The translations under genes and the position numbers were made by a program. A DNA stretch of 64,000 nt from Neisseria sicca (lineage in GTDB: Bacteria; Pseudomonadota; Gammaproteobacteria; Burkholderiales; Neisseriaceae): NCBI RefSeq assembly GCF_003044565.1, contig NZ_POXG01000002.1, positions 372,001 through 436,000 of the forward strand, written 5' to 3'. Positions 43,826 through 54,485 of this stretch are shown here, in pieces. A model generated the notes under the pieces. The model saw only the letters and a program-made list of their open reading frames with translations. It made no database searches and was not told the DNA's origin. Within the stretch, counting starts at the first letter, position 1; the number at the start of each line of letters is the position of its first letter.

Positions 43826-44779
43826 TTATTCTGTAATCTCACCGCCCGTCCGCTCCGCCACGCGTAAAACTGCGCTGCGCGCCCGCGGGTTGGAAACGGT
43901 TTCCTCAACACCCGGCTTTATCGCCTTTCCCACCGTCTTTAACGGCGGCAGAGGCAAATCCGCTTCTTTTACTGCCGCCCAGCGCGGCAAAGGAGGATGT
44001 TGCGAATACTTTTTGACAAACTGTTTCACGATGCGGTCTTCAAGCGAATGAAACGCGATAACCGCCAAACGCCCGCCCTGTTTCAGACGACCCATCACTT
44101 GCGGCAGAACCGCCTCTACCTCTTCGAGCTCGCGGTTAATAAAGATGCGAACTGCCTGGAAGGTGCGCGTCGCAGGGTCTTGCCCCCGCTCACGAGTACG
44201 GACGTTTTGTGCCACGAGCTGCGCCAGCTTGCGGGTTGTATCGATCGGACTTTCTGTCCGTTGCGCAACAATGGCGCGCGCAATCTGGCGACTAAACCGC
44301 TCTTCACCATAATTCTTGATAACCTCGTGCAAATCCTGTTCCGATGCTGTTGCAATCCACTCTGCGGCAGACATTCCGCGTGTCGGATCCATGCGCATAT
44401 CCAAAGGTGCATCAAAACGGAAACTGAAACCCCGTGCGCCGTCATCTATCTGCGGGGACGAAATCCCCAAATCAAACAACGCACCATCTATTTCTTCAAT
44501 ACCCAGCTTATCCAGGGTCGTCTGAAAACTGGAAAAACCGTCATGGACTACTGTAACGCGCCCATCCTGCTCAGCCAGCTGTTGCGCCGCCTCAATCGCT
44601 TGCGGGTCTTTATCGAACACAATCAGACGACCTTGACTGCCCAGACGGGACAAAATCAATCGGGAGTGCCCTCCCCTGCCGAACGTCCCATCCACATAAA
44701 TACCGTCCTCACGAACCGCCAGAGCATCAACCGCCTCATTTAACAAAACGGTGATATGTTGATATTCAGCATTACTCAC
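43826..44779 (-). CDS. rsmH: 16S rRNA (cytosine(1402)-N(4))-methyltransferase
   Basis: A 317-residue RsmH (MraW). The start [13 protein letters not shown], the SAM-binding [13 protein letters not shown] (about 32-44), [23 protein letters not shown] and the C-terminal [17 protein letters not shown] are typical. It methylates C1402 in the ribosomal decoding centre. The start overlaps the mraZ stop by 4 bases, so translation is coupled. An uptake sequence within the coding region (44513-44526) is used as part of the frame. Confidence 0.97.
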   Translation of the reverse strand: MSNAEYQHITVLLNEAVDALAVREDGIYVDGTFGRGGHSRLILSRLGSQGRLIVFDKDPQAIEAAQQLAEQDGRVTVVHDGFSSFQTTLDKLGIEEIDGALFDLGISSPQIDDGARGFSFRFDAPLDMRMDPTRGMSAAEWIATASEQDLHEVIKNYGEERFSRQIARAIVAQRTESPIDTTRKLAQLVAQNVRTRERGQDPATRTFQAVRIFINRELEEVEAVLPQVMGRLKQGGRLAVIAFHSLEDRIVKQFVKKYSQHPPLPRWAAVKEADLPLPPLKTVGKAIKPGVEETVSNPRARSAVLRVAERTGGEITE

Positions 44780-45231
44780 AATTGCAAATCCGTCTGACTT
44801 AATTGGAACGCCAACTCTTCAGGATCGTCATCCAAAGCCTGAGTCATTTCAGCTTCCCATTGCTCACGACCCCACAATTCCAAGCGGTTGGCACGACCGA
44901 CCAAGGTAACGTCTTTTTCAAAATCCACCCGTTTGCGCAGATTGGCAGGAATCAGTATGCGACCGGCACTATCCCATTCCAGCGTATCCGCATTGTGCAG
45001 CAGCAGATTTTGGTAGCGCTGCAACATCTGGTTCCCCGCTGTTTTCAGGCGCAAAAGCTGCTCGACAACCTTTGCCCATTCAGCTTCCGGATACATCAAC
45101 AATTTTTCACGGGAATCCAAAGTAACCACAATCGACGGCGTATAATGGCGCAGCAAAATATCGCGGAACTTGGCAGGAATTGCCAACCGCCCTTTGCTGT
45201 CAATACTCAATTCGTGAGCGCCACCAAACAC
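44776..45231 (-). CDS. mraZ: Transcriptional regulator / division protein MraZ
   Basis: A 151-residue MraZ with two SpoVT/AbrB-like halves: [24 protein letters not shown] at the start and [19 protein letters not shown] at about 77-96, each with the DSxGR pattern. It binds direct repeats upstream of its own operon and represses the dcw promoter. Three GTGGG boxes lie 55-77 bases upstream of its start. First gene of the dcw cluster here. Confidence 0.96.
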   Translation of the reverse strand: MFGGAHELSIDSKGRLAIPAKFRDILLRHYTPSIVVTLDSREKLLMYPEAEWAKVVEQLLRLKTAGNQMLQRYQNLLLHNADTLEWDSAGRILIPANLRKRVDFEKDVTLVGRANRLELWGREQWEAEMTQALDDDPEELAFQLSQTDLQL

Positions 45232-45582
45232 AATTTCGTCCTATCGGTTTAAATCGGAATTTTTTGGGCAATGCAGACACTTTTACCCACATCGCCCCAC
45301 TAGCCCACACTATAAAAAATTTTAACGCCTCGGTCAAATCGCCTTACTCTAAAATCCCAGTACATATGCAACAACAAAATCATTAAAAAACAGTATTTTA
45401 ACCAAACAAGCACACAAGCCGAACTACCCATTTTACCCGATTTGGCTTTTAAAAACACAATATGTAGTATTAAAAATCTCATTTATACACAATATATGGT
45501 ATGAAAAAATGAAAAAACGCCCCTTTTCCGTTCACGTTATAATAGACAAATAAATTCACAAATTTTACATTATCTAACAGTT
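45232..45582. other. Divergent intergenic region mraZ / midA-like
   Basis: This 351-bp AT-rich gap holds the MraZ boxes and promoters for both divergent genes. GTTATAATAGACAAA near 45537-45551 contains a TATAAT-like box for the plus-strand gene. No uptake sequence or gene is seen. Confidence 0.65.
45286..45308 (-). promoter_or_regulatory. mraZ: Candidate MraZ operator: three GTGGG repeats
   Basis: Read on the minus strand, GTGGG occurs three times in 23 bases (plus-strand CCCAC at 45286, 45296 and 45304), with periods of 8 and 10 bases. MraZ of other bacteria binds three or four TGGG-containing direct repeats at the same place, so this is probably its autoregulatory site. Confidence 0.7.
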
Positions 45583-46740
45583 ATGAAGGCAAACCTCCCC
45601 CTCCCCTCCCCTGTCGCGCAAGCCTCAAGTTCCAAACTATTTGAAATCATCACACAGGAAATAAAAGCCCAAAATAACTGGATTCCTTTCTCACGATTCA
45701 TGGAGCTTGCACTCTACACACCCGAATACGGTTACTACACCGGAGGCAGCCATAAAATCGGCACAGACGGCGATTTCATTACCGCCCCCACCCTCACCCC
45801 ATTGTTCGGACAAACCCTCGCCCGACAACTTGCCGAACTACTCCCACAAACTGCCGGCAACATCTACGAATTCGGTGCAGGTACAGGACATCTTGCCGCC
45901 ACCTTATTGAAAAGCCTTTCAGACGACCTCAAGCATTACTACATCATCGAACTTTCCCCCGAACTTGCCGAACGCCAACGCCAATTCATCGCAGAACACA
46001 CCACCCCGCAACTGACACAAAAAGTCATCCACCTGACCGAACTGCCCGAATCCTTCGACGGCATCATCATCGGCAACGAAGTCCTCGATGCCATGCCTGT
46101 CGAAATCATCCGCCGCAATCAAAACACCTTTCAACACATCGGTGTCTCCATCAACCCCGACGGACAACTCGAACAAAGTCCGCAACCCTTAAACCAACCC
46201 GACCTCCTCCGTTTAGCCGCCACCTACTTTCCCGAAACCGAACGCCCCTACACCAGCGAGTTACACCCCGCCCAATACGCCTTTATTCTCACCCTCGCGC
46301 AGAAAATCACACGCGGTGGCATGATATTTATCGACTACGGTTTTGATGCCGCCCAGTATTACCACCCGCAACGCGATGAAGGCACACTCATCGCCCACTA
46401 CCGCCACCACACCATTCACGATCCGTTTTTCCATATCGGCCTGACCGACCTGACCGCCCATGTCAACTTTACCGACATTGCCCAAGCAGGCACTGACGGC
46501 GGACTGGATCTCATCGGCTACCTGCCTCAGTCCCATTTTCTATTCAACCTAGGCATTACCGACCTGCTGGCACAAACCGCACCTCCAGGCACTGCAGACT
46601 ACCTCCGTGTCAGCACTGCCGTACAAAAACTGACCGACCAGCACGAAATGGGTGAACTCTTCAAAGTCATCGCTTTTGGCAAAAACATCGACATAGACTG
46701 GACAGGCTTCCGCTTTGGCGACATCTGCCACAAACTCTGA
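45583..46740 (+). CDS. MidA/NDUFAF7-like SAM-dependent methyltransferase
   Basis: A 385-residue class I SAM methyltransferase of the DUF185/MidA family. It has the N-terminal FMELALYTPEYGYYTGGSHKIGTDGDFITAPTLTPLFGQTLA-type block, the SAM loop IYEFGAGTGHLAATLL (about 93-108), and IIIGNEVLDAMPVEII. Family members include the mitochondrial NDUFAF7 that methylates an arginine of complex I. The bacterial substrate is not certain. It is monocistronic, with an uptake-sequence hairpin behind it. The region is rich in CCN and ACC codons, as elsewhere in this genome. Confidence 0.88.
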   Translation: MKANLPLPSPVAQASSSKLFEIITQEIKAQNNWIPFSRFMELALYTPEYGYYTGGSHKIGTDGDFITAPTLTPLFGQTLARQLAELLPQTAGNIYEFGAGTGHLAATLLKSLSDDLKHYYIIELSPELAERQRQFIAEHTTPQLTQKVIHLTELPESFDGIIIGNEVLDAMPVEIIRRNQNTFQHIGVSINPDGQLEQSPQPLNQPDLLRLAATYFPETERPYTSELHPAQYAFILTLAQKITRGGMIFIDYGFDAAQYYHPQRDEGTLIAHYRHHTIHDPFFHIGLTDLTAHVNFTDIAQAGTDGGLDLIGYLPQSHFLFNLGITDLLAQTAPPGTADYLRVSTAVQKLTDQHEMGELFKVIAFGKNIDIDWTGFRFGDICHKL

Positions 46741-46776
46741 CCACCTCCCCTCACACATACCCCGTTAACAAACACA

Positions 46777-46809
46777 GAGGTCGTCTGAAACGCAATTTCA
46801 GACGACCTC
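46777..46809 (+). terminator. Uptake-sequence inverted repeat behind the MidA-like gene
   Basis: GAGGTCGTCTGAAA and TTTCAGACGACCTC pair with a 5-base loop, 37 bases after the stop codon. Confidence 0.7.
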
Positions 46810-46909
46810 ATCTATGCTTTATTCCATTAAAAAACAAAAACAAAACACAAAGTACAAAATAAAACTTGCCAAAAATTCAAAACAACATATAATAGCGACT
46901 TCACGAAAC

Positions 46910-46986
46910 GGCGAATTAGCTCAGTCGGTTAGAGCAGAGGAATCATAATCCTTGTGTCCGGGGTTCGAGTCCCTGATTCGCCACCA
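46910..46986 (+). tRNA. tRNA-Met (CAT)
   Basis: A 77-base cloverleaf including the encoded CCA. The acceptor GGCGAAT pairs with ATTCGCC, the D arm is GCTCAGTCGGTTAGAGC, the anticodon loop is ATCATAA (anticodon CAT), and the T arm is GGGTTCGAGTCCC. CAT may also occur in tRNA-Ile2 modified with lysidine. The stem looks more like elongator Met, but the choice is not certain. TATAAT at 46888-46893 is a plausible -10 box. Confidence 0.92.
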
Positions 46987-46992
46987 AATTTC

Positions 46993-47068
<76 letters not shown>

Positions 47069-47071
47069 GAT

Positions 47072-47104
47072 AAAAAAGACCTTGTTAAAACAAGGTCTTT
47101 TTTT
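47072..47104 (+). terminator. Terminator of the tRNA pair
   Basis: AAAAAAGACCTTG and CAAGGTCTTTTTTT form a strong hairpin with T run, 4 bases after tRNA-Ala. Confidence 0.9.
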
Positions 47105-47243
47105 GTATTTATTAACGTCAGCGTAGATTAACAACTCTGCATACGTTCCAAATAATCAATTTTCCAAGTGCCCAATACAAAAAACAAATCTGTCTCACTC
47201 CATCCTCTCTATTCACAACTTCATCACATCCCCTTTATTTTTA

Positions 47244-47279
47244 AGAGGCTGCCAAAGCGAAATTATCTTGGCAGCCTCT
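47244..47279. repeat. Perfect 12-bp inverted repeat downstream of aroB
   Basis: AGAGGCTGCCAA and TTGGCAGCCTCT flank 12 bases. It is in the position of an aroB terminator on the minus strand but has no T run on either side, and it does not contain an uptake sequence. Confidence 0.6.
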
Positions 47280-47349
47280 CATATCGTAGTTTTCACTTGT
47301 TCTGTTTTATATGAAGTTATGGACTTATTCTAAAGACATTACTTGACCT

Positions 47350-48429
47350 TTATAGATACGGAATCAGAGTTTGGCGCAAAATTTCCATATCTGTAACCTT
47401 CGTAATGTTTGCCTTACCCAGACGATCCAAACCAATAAAGCGCATGACGCCGCCACTCACTTTTTTATCATGACTCATGTGCTCTATCCATTTTTCAAAT
47501 TCAAACCTCGGCGGTGCTGATGGTAATTTTGCAGCCTCAAGCAATGCCGCAATACGATGCGTATCCGTCTCATGGATTTTACCCAGTTTCTCGGATAACC
47601 GTCCTGCCAATACGCATCCTGCTGCCACTGCCTCTCCATGCAGCCACACGCCATAACCCATTTCTGCCTCGATAGCGTGCCCAAAAGTATGCCCCAGATT
47701 CAACCATGCACGGATACCTTGCTCTGTCTCATCTTGAGCCACAATCTCCGCTTTCATTTTACAGCAATGGTACACAGCCTGCGCAAGTTTTTCCTGATCC
47801 TGCATCATCAAATCGGTCATATTCTGTTCTAACCACTCAAAAAACTCAATGTCACCAAGCGCACCGTATTTAATGACTTCCGCCATACCGGCAGATAATT
47901 CGCGCTGCGGAAGCGTTTTGAGTGTAGATAAGTCCGCTAGTACAGCCTTAGGTTGATAAAACGCACCTATCATGTTTTTCCCAAGCGGATGATTAATTGC
48001 CGTCTTTCCACCAACTGAGGAATCAACTTGGCTTAACAATGTTGTCGGCACTTGGATAAATGGCGCGCCTCGTTGATAAGTCGCCGCAGCAAAGCCGACC
48101 ATATCGCCGATAACCCCCCCCCCTAATGCAATCAAGGTCGTTTTGCGCTCTGCCCTATTTTGCATTAAGCCATCAAAAATAAGATTGAGCGTTTGCCAGT
48201 TTTTATATTCTTCCCCATCCGGCAGAATAATACTGAAACTGGGAATACCCAATCTATCCAAGGTCGTCTGAAAAGCTTCTAAGTATAAGGGCGCAATCGT
48301 CTCATTCGTAACGATGACCACTTTATTACTTAAATATGGCTTTAATAAAACATCAGCCTGTTCAATAAGATTATTCCCAATAAAAATGGGATATTGATGT
48401 GAAGGAGTTTGGACAGTCAGGGTTCGCAT
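47350..48429 (-). CDS. aroB: 3-dehydroquinate synthase
   Basis: A 359-residue NAD- and metal-dependent enzyme of the shikimate pathway. Typical blocks are [42 protein letters not shown] (about 95-115), [30 protein letters not shown], and [18 protein letters not shown] with the zinc-binding histidines. I start at 48429 because AAGGAATCAAG precedes it. The frame continues upstream to 48459. aroK follows the usual order upstream on the same strand, 87 bases away, with an uptake sequence between them. Confidence 0.97.
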   Translation of the reverse strand: MRTLTVQTPSHQYPIFIGNNLIEQADVLLKPYLSNKVVIVTNETIAPLYLEAFQTTLDRLGIPSFSIILPDGEEYKNWQTLNLIFDGLMQNRAERKTTLIALGGGVIGDMVGFAAATYQRGAPFIQVPTTLLSQVDSSVGGKTAINHPLGKNMIGAFYQPKAVLADLSTLKTLPQRELSAGMAEVIKYGALGDIEFFEWLEQNMTDLMMQDQEKLAQAVYHCCKMKAEIVAQDETEQGIRAWLNLGHTFGHAIEAEMGYGVWLHGEAVAAGCVLAGRLSEKLGKIHETDTHRIAALLEAAKLPSAPPRFEFEKWIEHMSHDKKVSGGVMRFIGLDRLGKANITKVTDMEILRQTLIPYL

Positions 48430-48516
48430 CTTGATTCCTTGTTGTTCTCTAGGCACCAACGATCATTTAAGGTCGTCTGAAAAGACTTTATCGTTGAGTT
48501 ATTGATAACAAATCCA

Positions 48517-49029
48517 TTATTGATTTAATACCTCAAATAAGCGCTTCACAGTTTTGGCACAACTATCGGACTCAATCACAATGTGCGCAGTATTTCGATA
48601 TAAAGGATCACGGGTATTATAGAGTTCCTGCAACTTAGCAAGCGGGTCCTTCACTTGCAACAAAGGACGGCTATTATCATAACGGGTTCGCTCTAACAAA
48701 ACTTCAGGCGAAGCATGAAGATACACGACCGTACCATTCCGACGCATATTTTGCCTATTTTCCTCACGCAAAACCGCCCCTCCTCCTGTTGATAAAATAA
48801 TATCCTTCATCGCAGTCAGTTTCTTGAGCATAGCAGTCTCTCGATTGCGAAACCCTTGCTCACCCTCCATCTCAAAGATGAGCGGGATAGACACACCTGA
48901 TGCTGTACAAATTTCATGATCGCTATCATAAAACGGACGATCCAACATTTGGGCAATATACCGCCCCAAAGTGGTTTTACCGGCACCCATCAAGCCAATC
49001 AATATTAAATTACCGTTGATTTTTTCCAT
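48517..49029 (-). CDS. aroK: Shikimate kinase
   Basis: A 170-residue P-loop kinase. The Walker A is GLMGAGKTT (about 12-20), the substrate-binding DSDHEIC, GFRNRE and [13 protein letters not shown] are present, and the lid region is [11 protein letters not shown]. It phosphorylates shikimate ahead of the EPSP step. The first possible ATG is at 49038, but the start at 49029 ([12 protein letters not shown]) gives a more usual N-terminus. Neither has a strong Shine-Dalgarno sequence. It is followed by aroB, the usual pairing. Confidence 0.95.
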   Translation of the reverse strand: MEKINGNLILIGLMGAGKTTLGRYIAQMLDRPFYDSDHEICTASGVSIPLIFEMEGEQGFRNRETAMLKKLTAMKDIILSTGGGAVLREENRQNMRRNGTVVYLHASPEVLLERTRYDNSRPLLQVKDPLAKLQELYNTRDPLYRNTAHIVIESDSCAKTVKRLFEVLNQ

Positions 49030-49206
49030 AAAAAGCATTTTATACGATACTCAGCATTATTTGTGCTACCCATCAAAACTCATGCCTACCAGCACCACGC
49101 ATCAATTTGTAACCCATTGACCTTAATCGTTTTTTATTTCAAATTCCTAAAATTCTTTGACTGTTATATTAGACGTACAAATCCCGATTCCCAAATCGAA
49201 TAAATA

Positions 49207-49246
49207 AAAAAACGGACAGATATCAAAAAGATATCTGCCCGTTTTT
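49207..49246 (-). terminator. Terminator of the pil operon
   Basis: A long hairpin (AAAAACGG and CAGATATC paired with GATATCTG and CCGTTTTT, one mismatch) 12 bases past the pilQ stop, with T run on the minus strand. Confidence 0.88.
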
Positions 49247-49257
49247 AACTCATTTAC

Positions 49258-51393
49258 TTAATAACGCAAATTACTACCCACGCCATCCATGATGCGAGGC
49301 GTTATGAAAATCAACAATTCGCGTCGTTCTTCTTTCTTAGCTCGTGATTTAAACAAGTTTCCTACTACAGGAATATCGCCAAGCAATGGAACTTTATTGA
49401 TAGTATCGCTATTGTCTTCTTCATAGATACCACCAACAATCAAAGTACCACCATCTTCAACCATAGCCTGAGTATTCAAGTTCTTAGTCTGAATACACTT
49501 GGTTATCAAAGAATCTACAGTACAGTCGACCGGAGTATCTTTAGTTATCTTAACGGTCATAATGATTTGACCATCCGGAGTTACATTAGGGGTAACTGTC
49601 AGACCCAAAACCGCTTTTTTGAATGAAACCGAAGTCGCACCACTTGAAGAAGCTTCTTGGTAAGGAATTTCGGTACCGGATTCAATCGTAGCTTCTCGAC
49701 GATCCTGAGTCAGAACGCGCGGATTAGAAATGGTTTTGCTCTTACCAGTTGCTTCAGAAGCAGAGATTTCCAAACCTAATGCACCAGATGACAAGGCTCG
49801 TACCAAGGCAATGCTATTTGTTGCTGCCGTAGCTGGCAGGCTCACGTTAGGCTGCAAAGACCAAGTTGGGTAAGCAGACTCTCCGCGGAATACTGAGGCG
49901 TTAGTATTGTGGTTACCCTGAGCAGCTGACCAATCATTACCCCAAGAGTTTCGTCCTCTTGCACCGGCAGCACCAAACTTAACACCCAAATCGCGTGAGA
50001 ATCCGTCTTTTGCTTCTACAATACGTGCTTCAACCATAACTTGACGCGTAGGAACATCCAACTCATCAATCAATTTACGGAATTTCTCGATGACATTTCG
50101 ATTATCTGTAACAATCAAAGTATTTGTTGCAGGATCAATCAAAGCACTACCTCGGCCGCTCAACAAGGTATTGCGACCATTGGAATTGCTACTTCCATTG
50201 TCTTCCAAACGAAGAATTTTACGGAACTCCTCCACATTTTTATACTTCAATTGGAAAGTTTGTGAATACAAAGGACCAAGTTCTGCAATTTCTTTTTCCG
50301 CTTGCAAGAATGCCTTATCTTTTGCCAACAACTCATCACGCGGCGCAATATTGATGATGTTACCTTGGCGACGCATATCCAAATTGCGGGCTTGCATCAC
50401 CAAGTCCAATGCCTGGTCCCAAGGTACATCTTTGAGCGATAAAGTCATTTTACCGTTTACTGTATCGCTAGCCACAATATTGACACCTGACTCTTTTGCA
50501 AGAATCTGCAGAATAGTGCGGACTTCAACATCTTGGAAATCTAAAGAAATTTTACGACCATTGAACGATTTATTTGAATTACTGCCCTTCAAACCACGTG
50601 ACTCTGTGTCAGCAGCTTTAGGTAAAATTTCAAAAGTGAAATGTCCTGCCGCTGGCTTAGTGCGAACTTCCCAGTTTGTACTATTTCGAATGATCAGCTG
50701 AGTATCATTACCGATACGTTTTAAAGTGATATTTTTTACCGGCGTGTTGAAATCACCTACATCCAAACTACGTTGTGCTTGTGTTGGTAACAGGTAGTTT
50801 TTCAATGTAATGATGACACGATCACGCTGTTGCTTGATATCAGGCTGCCCAGTAAAAGTCGGAACGCTTAATTCAACAACACCTGAATTGCGTGAGCCTT
50901 TACGGAAGTCGATATTCGCGGAATTAGCGACTTGCTTTGCTTTTTCTGACGGAACAGAATCCTGCATAGAAGGCTTATTATTTGATACAGACATTGCTGA
51001 ATTTCGGTCAGCTGACTCGCTGACAAAAACCCAAACTTCATTACCATGAATTTCAGTATTGTATTGGGCAGTTTTATTCAAACCCAACACAATACGGGAA
51101 CGGTCATTATTTTGCGCGGCCGTAATCTGATTTAACAACGGATCAGCATACTCTAATACTGATTGAGGCAATCGAATTGTAGTATTCGCAAAATCAAGTG
51201 CGATTCTTGCCGGAGCTGAAGTAACAAAACCGCTCGGACTGGTTACGTCACGATCAAAACGGATTTTGATAATTTTTTGGCTATCAGGAAGAGTAGATAC
51301 ATTAATATCAGTAATATTACCTGCAAAAGCAGTTTGCACAGCCATGGCTACGCCAATACTGGCAAAAAATTTTGTCATGTGCTTAGTTTTCAT
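49258..51393 (-). CDS. pilQ: Type IV pilus secretin PilQ
   Basis: A 711-residue outer-membrane secretin through which pili and imported DNA pass. It has a signal peptide (about 1-24), two AMIN domains (about 27-250), an STN/secretin N-terminal domain ([26 protein letters not shown]), an N1 domain ([41 protein letters not shown]) and the secretin core ending [13 protein letters not shown]. Shorter N-terminal repeats than meningococcal PilQ are suggested, as no PAAK-type octapeptide repeats are seen. I start at 51393 (AAGGGG upstream). Last gene of pilMNOPQ. Confidence 0.95.
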   Translation of the reverse strand: MKTKHMTKFFASIGVAMAVQTAFAGNITDINVSTLPDSQKIIKIRFDRDVTSPSGFVTSAPARIALDFANTTIRLPQSVLEYADPLLNQITAAQNNDRSRIVLGLNKTAQYNTEIHGNEVWVFVSESADRNSAMSVSNNKPSMQDSVPSEKAKQVANSANIDFRKGSRNSGVVELSVPTFTGQPDIKQQRDRVIITLKNYLLPTQAQRSLDVGDFNTPVKNITLKRIGNDTQLIIRNSTNWEVRTKPAAGHFTFEILPKAADTESRGLKGSNSNKSFNGRKISLDFQDVEVRTILQILAKESGVNIVASDTVNGKMTLSLKDVPWDQALDLVMQARNLDMRRQGNIINIAPRDELLAKDKAFLQAEKEIAELGPLYSQTFQLKYKNVEEFRKILRLEDNGSSNSNGRNTLLSGRGSALIDPATNTLIVTDNRNVIEKFRKLIDELDVPTRQVMVEARIVEAKDGFSRDLGVKFGAAGARGRNSWGNDWSAAQGNHNTNASVFRGESAYPTWSLQPNVSLPATAATNSIALVRALSSGALGLEISASEATGKSKTISNPRVLTQDRREATIESGTEIPYQEASSSGATSVSFKKAVLGLTVTPNVTPDGQIIMTVKITKDTPVDCTVDSLITKCIQTKNLNTQAMVEDGGTLIVGGIYEEDNSDTINKVPLLGDIPVVGNLFKSRAKKEERRELLIFITPRIMDGVGSNLRY

Positions 51394-51412
51394 AAAGTGA
51401 GACCCCTTAAAT

Positions 51413-51979
51413 TTAATTTGGAATTGCGGCAGATTCGCTTCGAGCTTCAGCTGTCGAAGCACCACTTGAACCTTCATCTGACTGTGTACTTAACGGCAAT
51501 TCTGCCTTTCGATATATCCAGTTACCAGAACTGTCCTCTATTAATTCAGTCAAAGTAATTTTATCCTCGGTAATCGTTTGGATTTTACCGTAATTTTGAC
51601 CGATATAGTTGCCCGGCATAACGGTATAAACATGTCCATTTACATCGATAAAGCCAGATGTCTTGTTATTACCACGCAGAATACCGACATAACGCATATT
51701 TTCCAAACTGAATGCTTCCAATGTTTCTTTTTGACGATTCAAATTAGGAGCATTATTCCCCTTGGGTGCATTTTCCAAACGTCGATAGTCAAATGCATTT
51801 AACCCATTATATGCTGGAGGCGTATATGCAGCCGGCGGAGTAATCGTCGGTGCTTGAAATGGAGTAACCTTAGTTTTAGCTTTATCTTGCGTTTGTTTTA
51901 TCCACATATTTAAATCATCATGAGTGGGGGAACATGCTGCTAAAGATAAAACACCTACGAGTAAGATAGTATTTTTCAT
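51413..51979 (-). CDS. pilP: Type IV pilus lipoprotein PilP
   Basis: A 188-residue lipoprotein with lipobox cysteine C16 (LSLAAC), a disordered Pro/Thr linker (about 36-60), and the compact HR-like domain ([46 protein letters not shown], split over about 92-140) that contacts PilQ. The C-terminal tail is low-complexity ([13 protein letters not shown]). The gene starts 17 bases after pilO and ends 19 bases before pilQ. Confidence 0.95.
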   Translation of the reverse strand: MKNTILLVGVLSLAACSPTHDDLNMWIKQTQDKAKTKVTPFQAPTITPPAAYTPPAYNGLNAFDYRRLENAPKGNNAPNLNRQKETLEAFSLENMRYVGILRGNNKTSGFIDVNGHVYTVMPGNYIGQNYGKIQTITEDKITLTELIEDSSGNWIYRKAELPLSTQSDEGSSGASTAEARSESAAIPN

Positions 51980-51996
51980 GATTTCCCTAATAACTT

Positions 51997-52689
51997 TTAT
52001 TTATTGTCAACTTCAGCACCGTTCTGAGTATCGCTACCATTAGCCTGCGCTTCTTTCTGTTTGGCAGCAAGCTCAGCAGCAACTTCTTCCGCAGGACGAG
52101 CCTTGTAAGTTGTTGCCGTAGCGCTAAGCGTTAAGATATCACTTTTACCCTCTTTACCACCTTTTCCGTCTGCCGCTTGGGAAAGCTTCAAAGATTCCAA
52201 AGTAATGATTCGCGATAAACCTCCGACATCGCGAGCGAACTGGCTAATCTGATTATGCTTACCCGTAATGGAAATTTCATAGGGTAATTTTTGAATTGGA
52301 CCATCATTAACCGGAGCTTGAGGCACAACACTGTCCAACCGCAAACCATTAGCGGATCCAGCCTGATGCAATTCTTGGATCAAATTAGGAATCTCAGCAT
52401 CTGTCGGTAGTTGCTTCAACAAAACATCAAAAGCTGAACGGATAGATGCCAACTCCTCCTGAAGATTATGCAAATTAACAGCCTCAATACTTTTTTTCGT
52501 ATATGTTTCCTTTAGTTCGGCTTCTTTAGCTTCCTGCGTAGAAAGTGTCTCGAGTTGCTCTTTGAAAACACCTACATACCCTATCGCCAAAACCCCCGCT
52601 ATTGCCAACCCTGCAATAAACAACTTAGCAGGCATATTTAATAAATAGAGGTTTTGGATATCAATATTTTTTGTTTTACTTACAGACAT
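51997..52689 (-). CDS. pilO: Type IV pilus inner-membrane protein PilO
   Basis: A 230-residue bitopic protein: short cytoplasmic N-terminus, one membrane helix (about 21-41), a coiled coil (EQLETLSTQEAKEAELKETYTKKSIEAVNL), and a ferredoxin-like periplasmic fold (LPTDAEIPNLIQELHQAGSANGLRLDSVVPQ). It forms a heterodimer with PilN in the alignment complex. The C-terminus is Ala/Glu/Gln-rich. It begins directly after the pilN stop. Confidence 0.94.
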   Translation of the reverse strand: MSVSKTKNIDIQNLYLLNMPAKLFIAGLAIAGVLAIGYVGVFKEQLETLSTQEAKEAELKETYTKKSIEAVNLHNLQEELASIRSAFDVLLKQLPTDAEIPNLIQELHQAGSANGLRLDSVVPQAPVNDGPIQKLPYEISITGKHNQISQFARDVGGLSRIITLESLKLSQAADGKGGKEGKSDILTLSATATTYKARPAEEVAAELAAKQKEAQANGSDTQNGAEVDNK

Positions 52690-53307
52690 TTATTTTACCT
52701 CTTGCTTCTGTTCGCCAGCCTCAGTCGCGTTAATGACTGGATTTTGTGCGGACACTGATGGGTGACTTGAACTATTCAACAAAACCTTCAGAGTAAATTC
52801 TTGATAATTATCAATTTTCTTAATACTCAAAAGCTCTGGCTGAGCAAACACTCCTGTACTTGGCAAAGAACGCATAAGCATAGCGATCTTATTATCACTA
52901 CTTGCCCGACCTGTCATTTTATAAGATGTCGAACTTTCCGCCTCTAATGCTGTCAAATAAGAGTTATCGGGAGTAACTACATTTAAGCTGTCGATAATGT
53001 AAGCAGCTTGCGAACGTTTGTCCTGCAACTCTTCTACTTTTTGTTTTTTTGATAGGAAATTTTCTTTTTCTTGCTGCAGTTTTAGGATCTCCCCTAAAGA
53101 TTCATCCAGCTTTTTAATTTCCCTCTCTAGAAGAGCATTACGGTCTTCCTGCCTGCTGATCGCATTATTAATCGTCAAATATGTCAATGCCGATATGCCT
53201 GCACCAACCAACAATGCCGAAAGCATCAATACTTTGAATTGTTGCTTTTTGCGCTGTTTGATTTCTTCCCTATAAGGAAGAAGGTTAATCTTAACAAATT
53301 CAATCAT
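52690..53307 (-). CDS. pilN: Type IV pilus inner-membrane protein PilN
   Basis: A 205-residue protein beginning with the conserved INLLPYREE motif (residues 7-15) that binds PilM, followed by KQRKKQQ, one membrane helix (about 25-45), a long coiled coil (LEREIKKLDESLGEILKLQQEKENFLSKKQKVEEL) and a periplasmic domain. It starts one base after the pilM stop and ends directly before pilO. Confidence 0.95.
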   Translation of the reverse strand: MIEFVKINLLPYREEIKQRKKQQFKVLMLSALLVGAGISALTYLTINNAISRQEDRNALLEREIKKLDESLGEILKLQQEKENFLSKKQKVEELQDKRSQAAYIIDSLNVVTPDNSYLTALEAESSTSYKMTGRASSDNKIAMLMRSLPSTGVFAQPELLSIKKIDNYQEFTLKVLLNSSSHPSVSAQNPVINATEAGEQKQEVK

Positions 53308-53308
53308 A

Positions 53309-54418
53309 TTACAGTCCCCTTAATGCCAATCCGAATGCTAATGTTAAAGACGGTGCATCAATTTGCAGCTGTGGCAAATCAATTTTATTGTTTCGTTCAG
53401 CATATAAAACTGGGTGAACGCACTGTGTCGCAGTATTGGTTTGGGAAAAAATACTCTCTGCCAATCCAGGTTGTTGTGATGCAAACCCCGTCAATAAAAT
53501 GTGTTTAATGTTTGAGAAAGTCTCTGTTGTCTGCGTAGTGTAGTAAAACTGCAATACACGTTGGACTTCTTGTGCAACCTGAACGTTAAAGCGATCTGCG
53601 ACTTGGGTTTGATAATCAGATGGCTTGCTGGATGAAGCTATCATCTGCGCCGCTTTTTCTTCTGTAACTTGATAAGTACGCTGAATCAGTTGATTCAGTT
53701 GCTCTGTACTGACAGGGGTTTCTTGCTTATACAAAATCTGCCCGTTCTGCATCACCAATGCGTACATTTGGGTAGCGTGAATACCAAATACAGCAACTTT
53801 TTCATTAGTTAATTCTGGCGCATGATTATTGATCCAAAAAGCATACGCATTTCTCTGAGCCAAAAGATCCAAGTCCAATGCAGACAGATCAAGCCCCGCA
53901 CTTTCAAACATTTCAATAACAGGCTCAATATCGTCTTTTCTAGCTGCCACTGTCGTAATCTGCTGACCGACCGGAGAAACGGACACACCAGTCACCTGAT
54001 AATCATAACTCATTTCATCAATAGGACCGATTGCTGAAATTTCAGATTCGGCAAACGCATCCAAATCAAGTTCAGTATCGCGAGGGTTGTAAGTGATGTT
54101 CTCTATCGTAGCCAAGCTTTGTGGCACAGCTGCAACAAAGTTCTTGCAAGAGCTACGCAATTGCGTATAAGTATGTTGCAAATAGGTGACAAGTTGGTCG
54201 TAATCTTGGATTTTGTTACCTTTTACAATATTTTTAGGTAATTTGGTAATAACGTATTTTTCTAGCTGAATTTGGTTTAAACTACGGCCTGTCAGCTGAA
54301 CCATCTTAATGGCATGCTGACTGATGTCGATGCCGATAGCGGCACGGTTGCTTAACCCTCCGGAAGCTTTACTTGCTTTGCTAGTTTTGCTTTTAGGGCT
54401 TTTTGATAAGCTAATCAT
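53309..54418 (-). CDS. pilM: Type IV pilus actin-like protein PilM
   Basis: A 369-residue cytoplasmic protein with the actin-like fold: AAIGIDISQHAIKMVQL (phosphate 1 region, about 27-43), DLDAFAESEISAIGPIDEMSYDYQV and LTGFASQQPGLAESI. It binds the N-terminus of PilN and ATP. The N-terminal 25 residues are Lys/Ser-rich, an extension before the usual start. First gene of pilMNOPQ, divergent from mrcA with a 150-bp shared control region. Confidence 0.95.
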   Translation of the reverse strand: MISLSKSPKSKTSKASKASGGLSNRAAIGIDISQHAIKMVQLTGRSLNQIQLEKYVITKLPKNIVKGNKIQDYDQLVTYLQHTYTQLRSSCKNFVAAVPQSLATIENITYNPRDTELDLDAFAESEISAIGPIDEMSYDYQVTGVSVSPVGQQITTVAARKDDIEPVIEMFESAGLDLSALDLDLLAQRNAYAFWINNHAPELTNEKVAVFGIHATQMYALVMQNGQILYKQETPVSTEQLNQLIQRTYQVTEEKAAQMIASSSKPSDYQTQVADRFNVQVAQEVQRVLQFYYTTQTTETFSNIKHILLTGFASQQPGLAESIFSQTNTATQCVHPVLYAERNNKIDLPQLQIDAPSLTLAFGLALRGL

Positions 54419-54485
54419 ATAATTTCCCTGTATTGTTAGGAGTGAGTAACTGTTTCGATATCCGTAAAGGATTTCTTTTTCTTTG

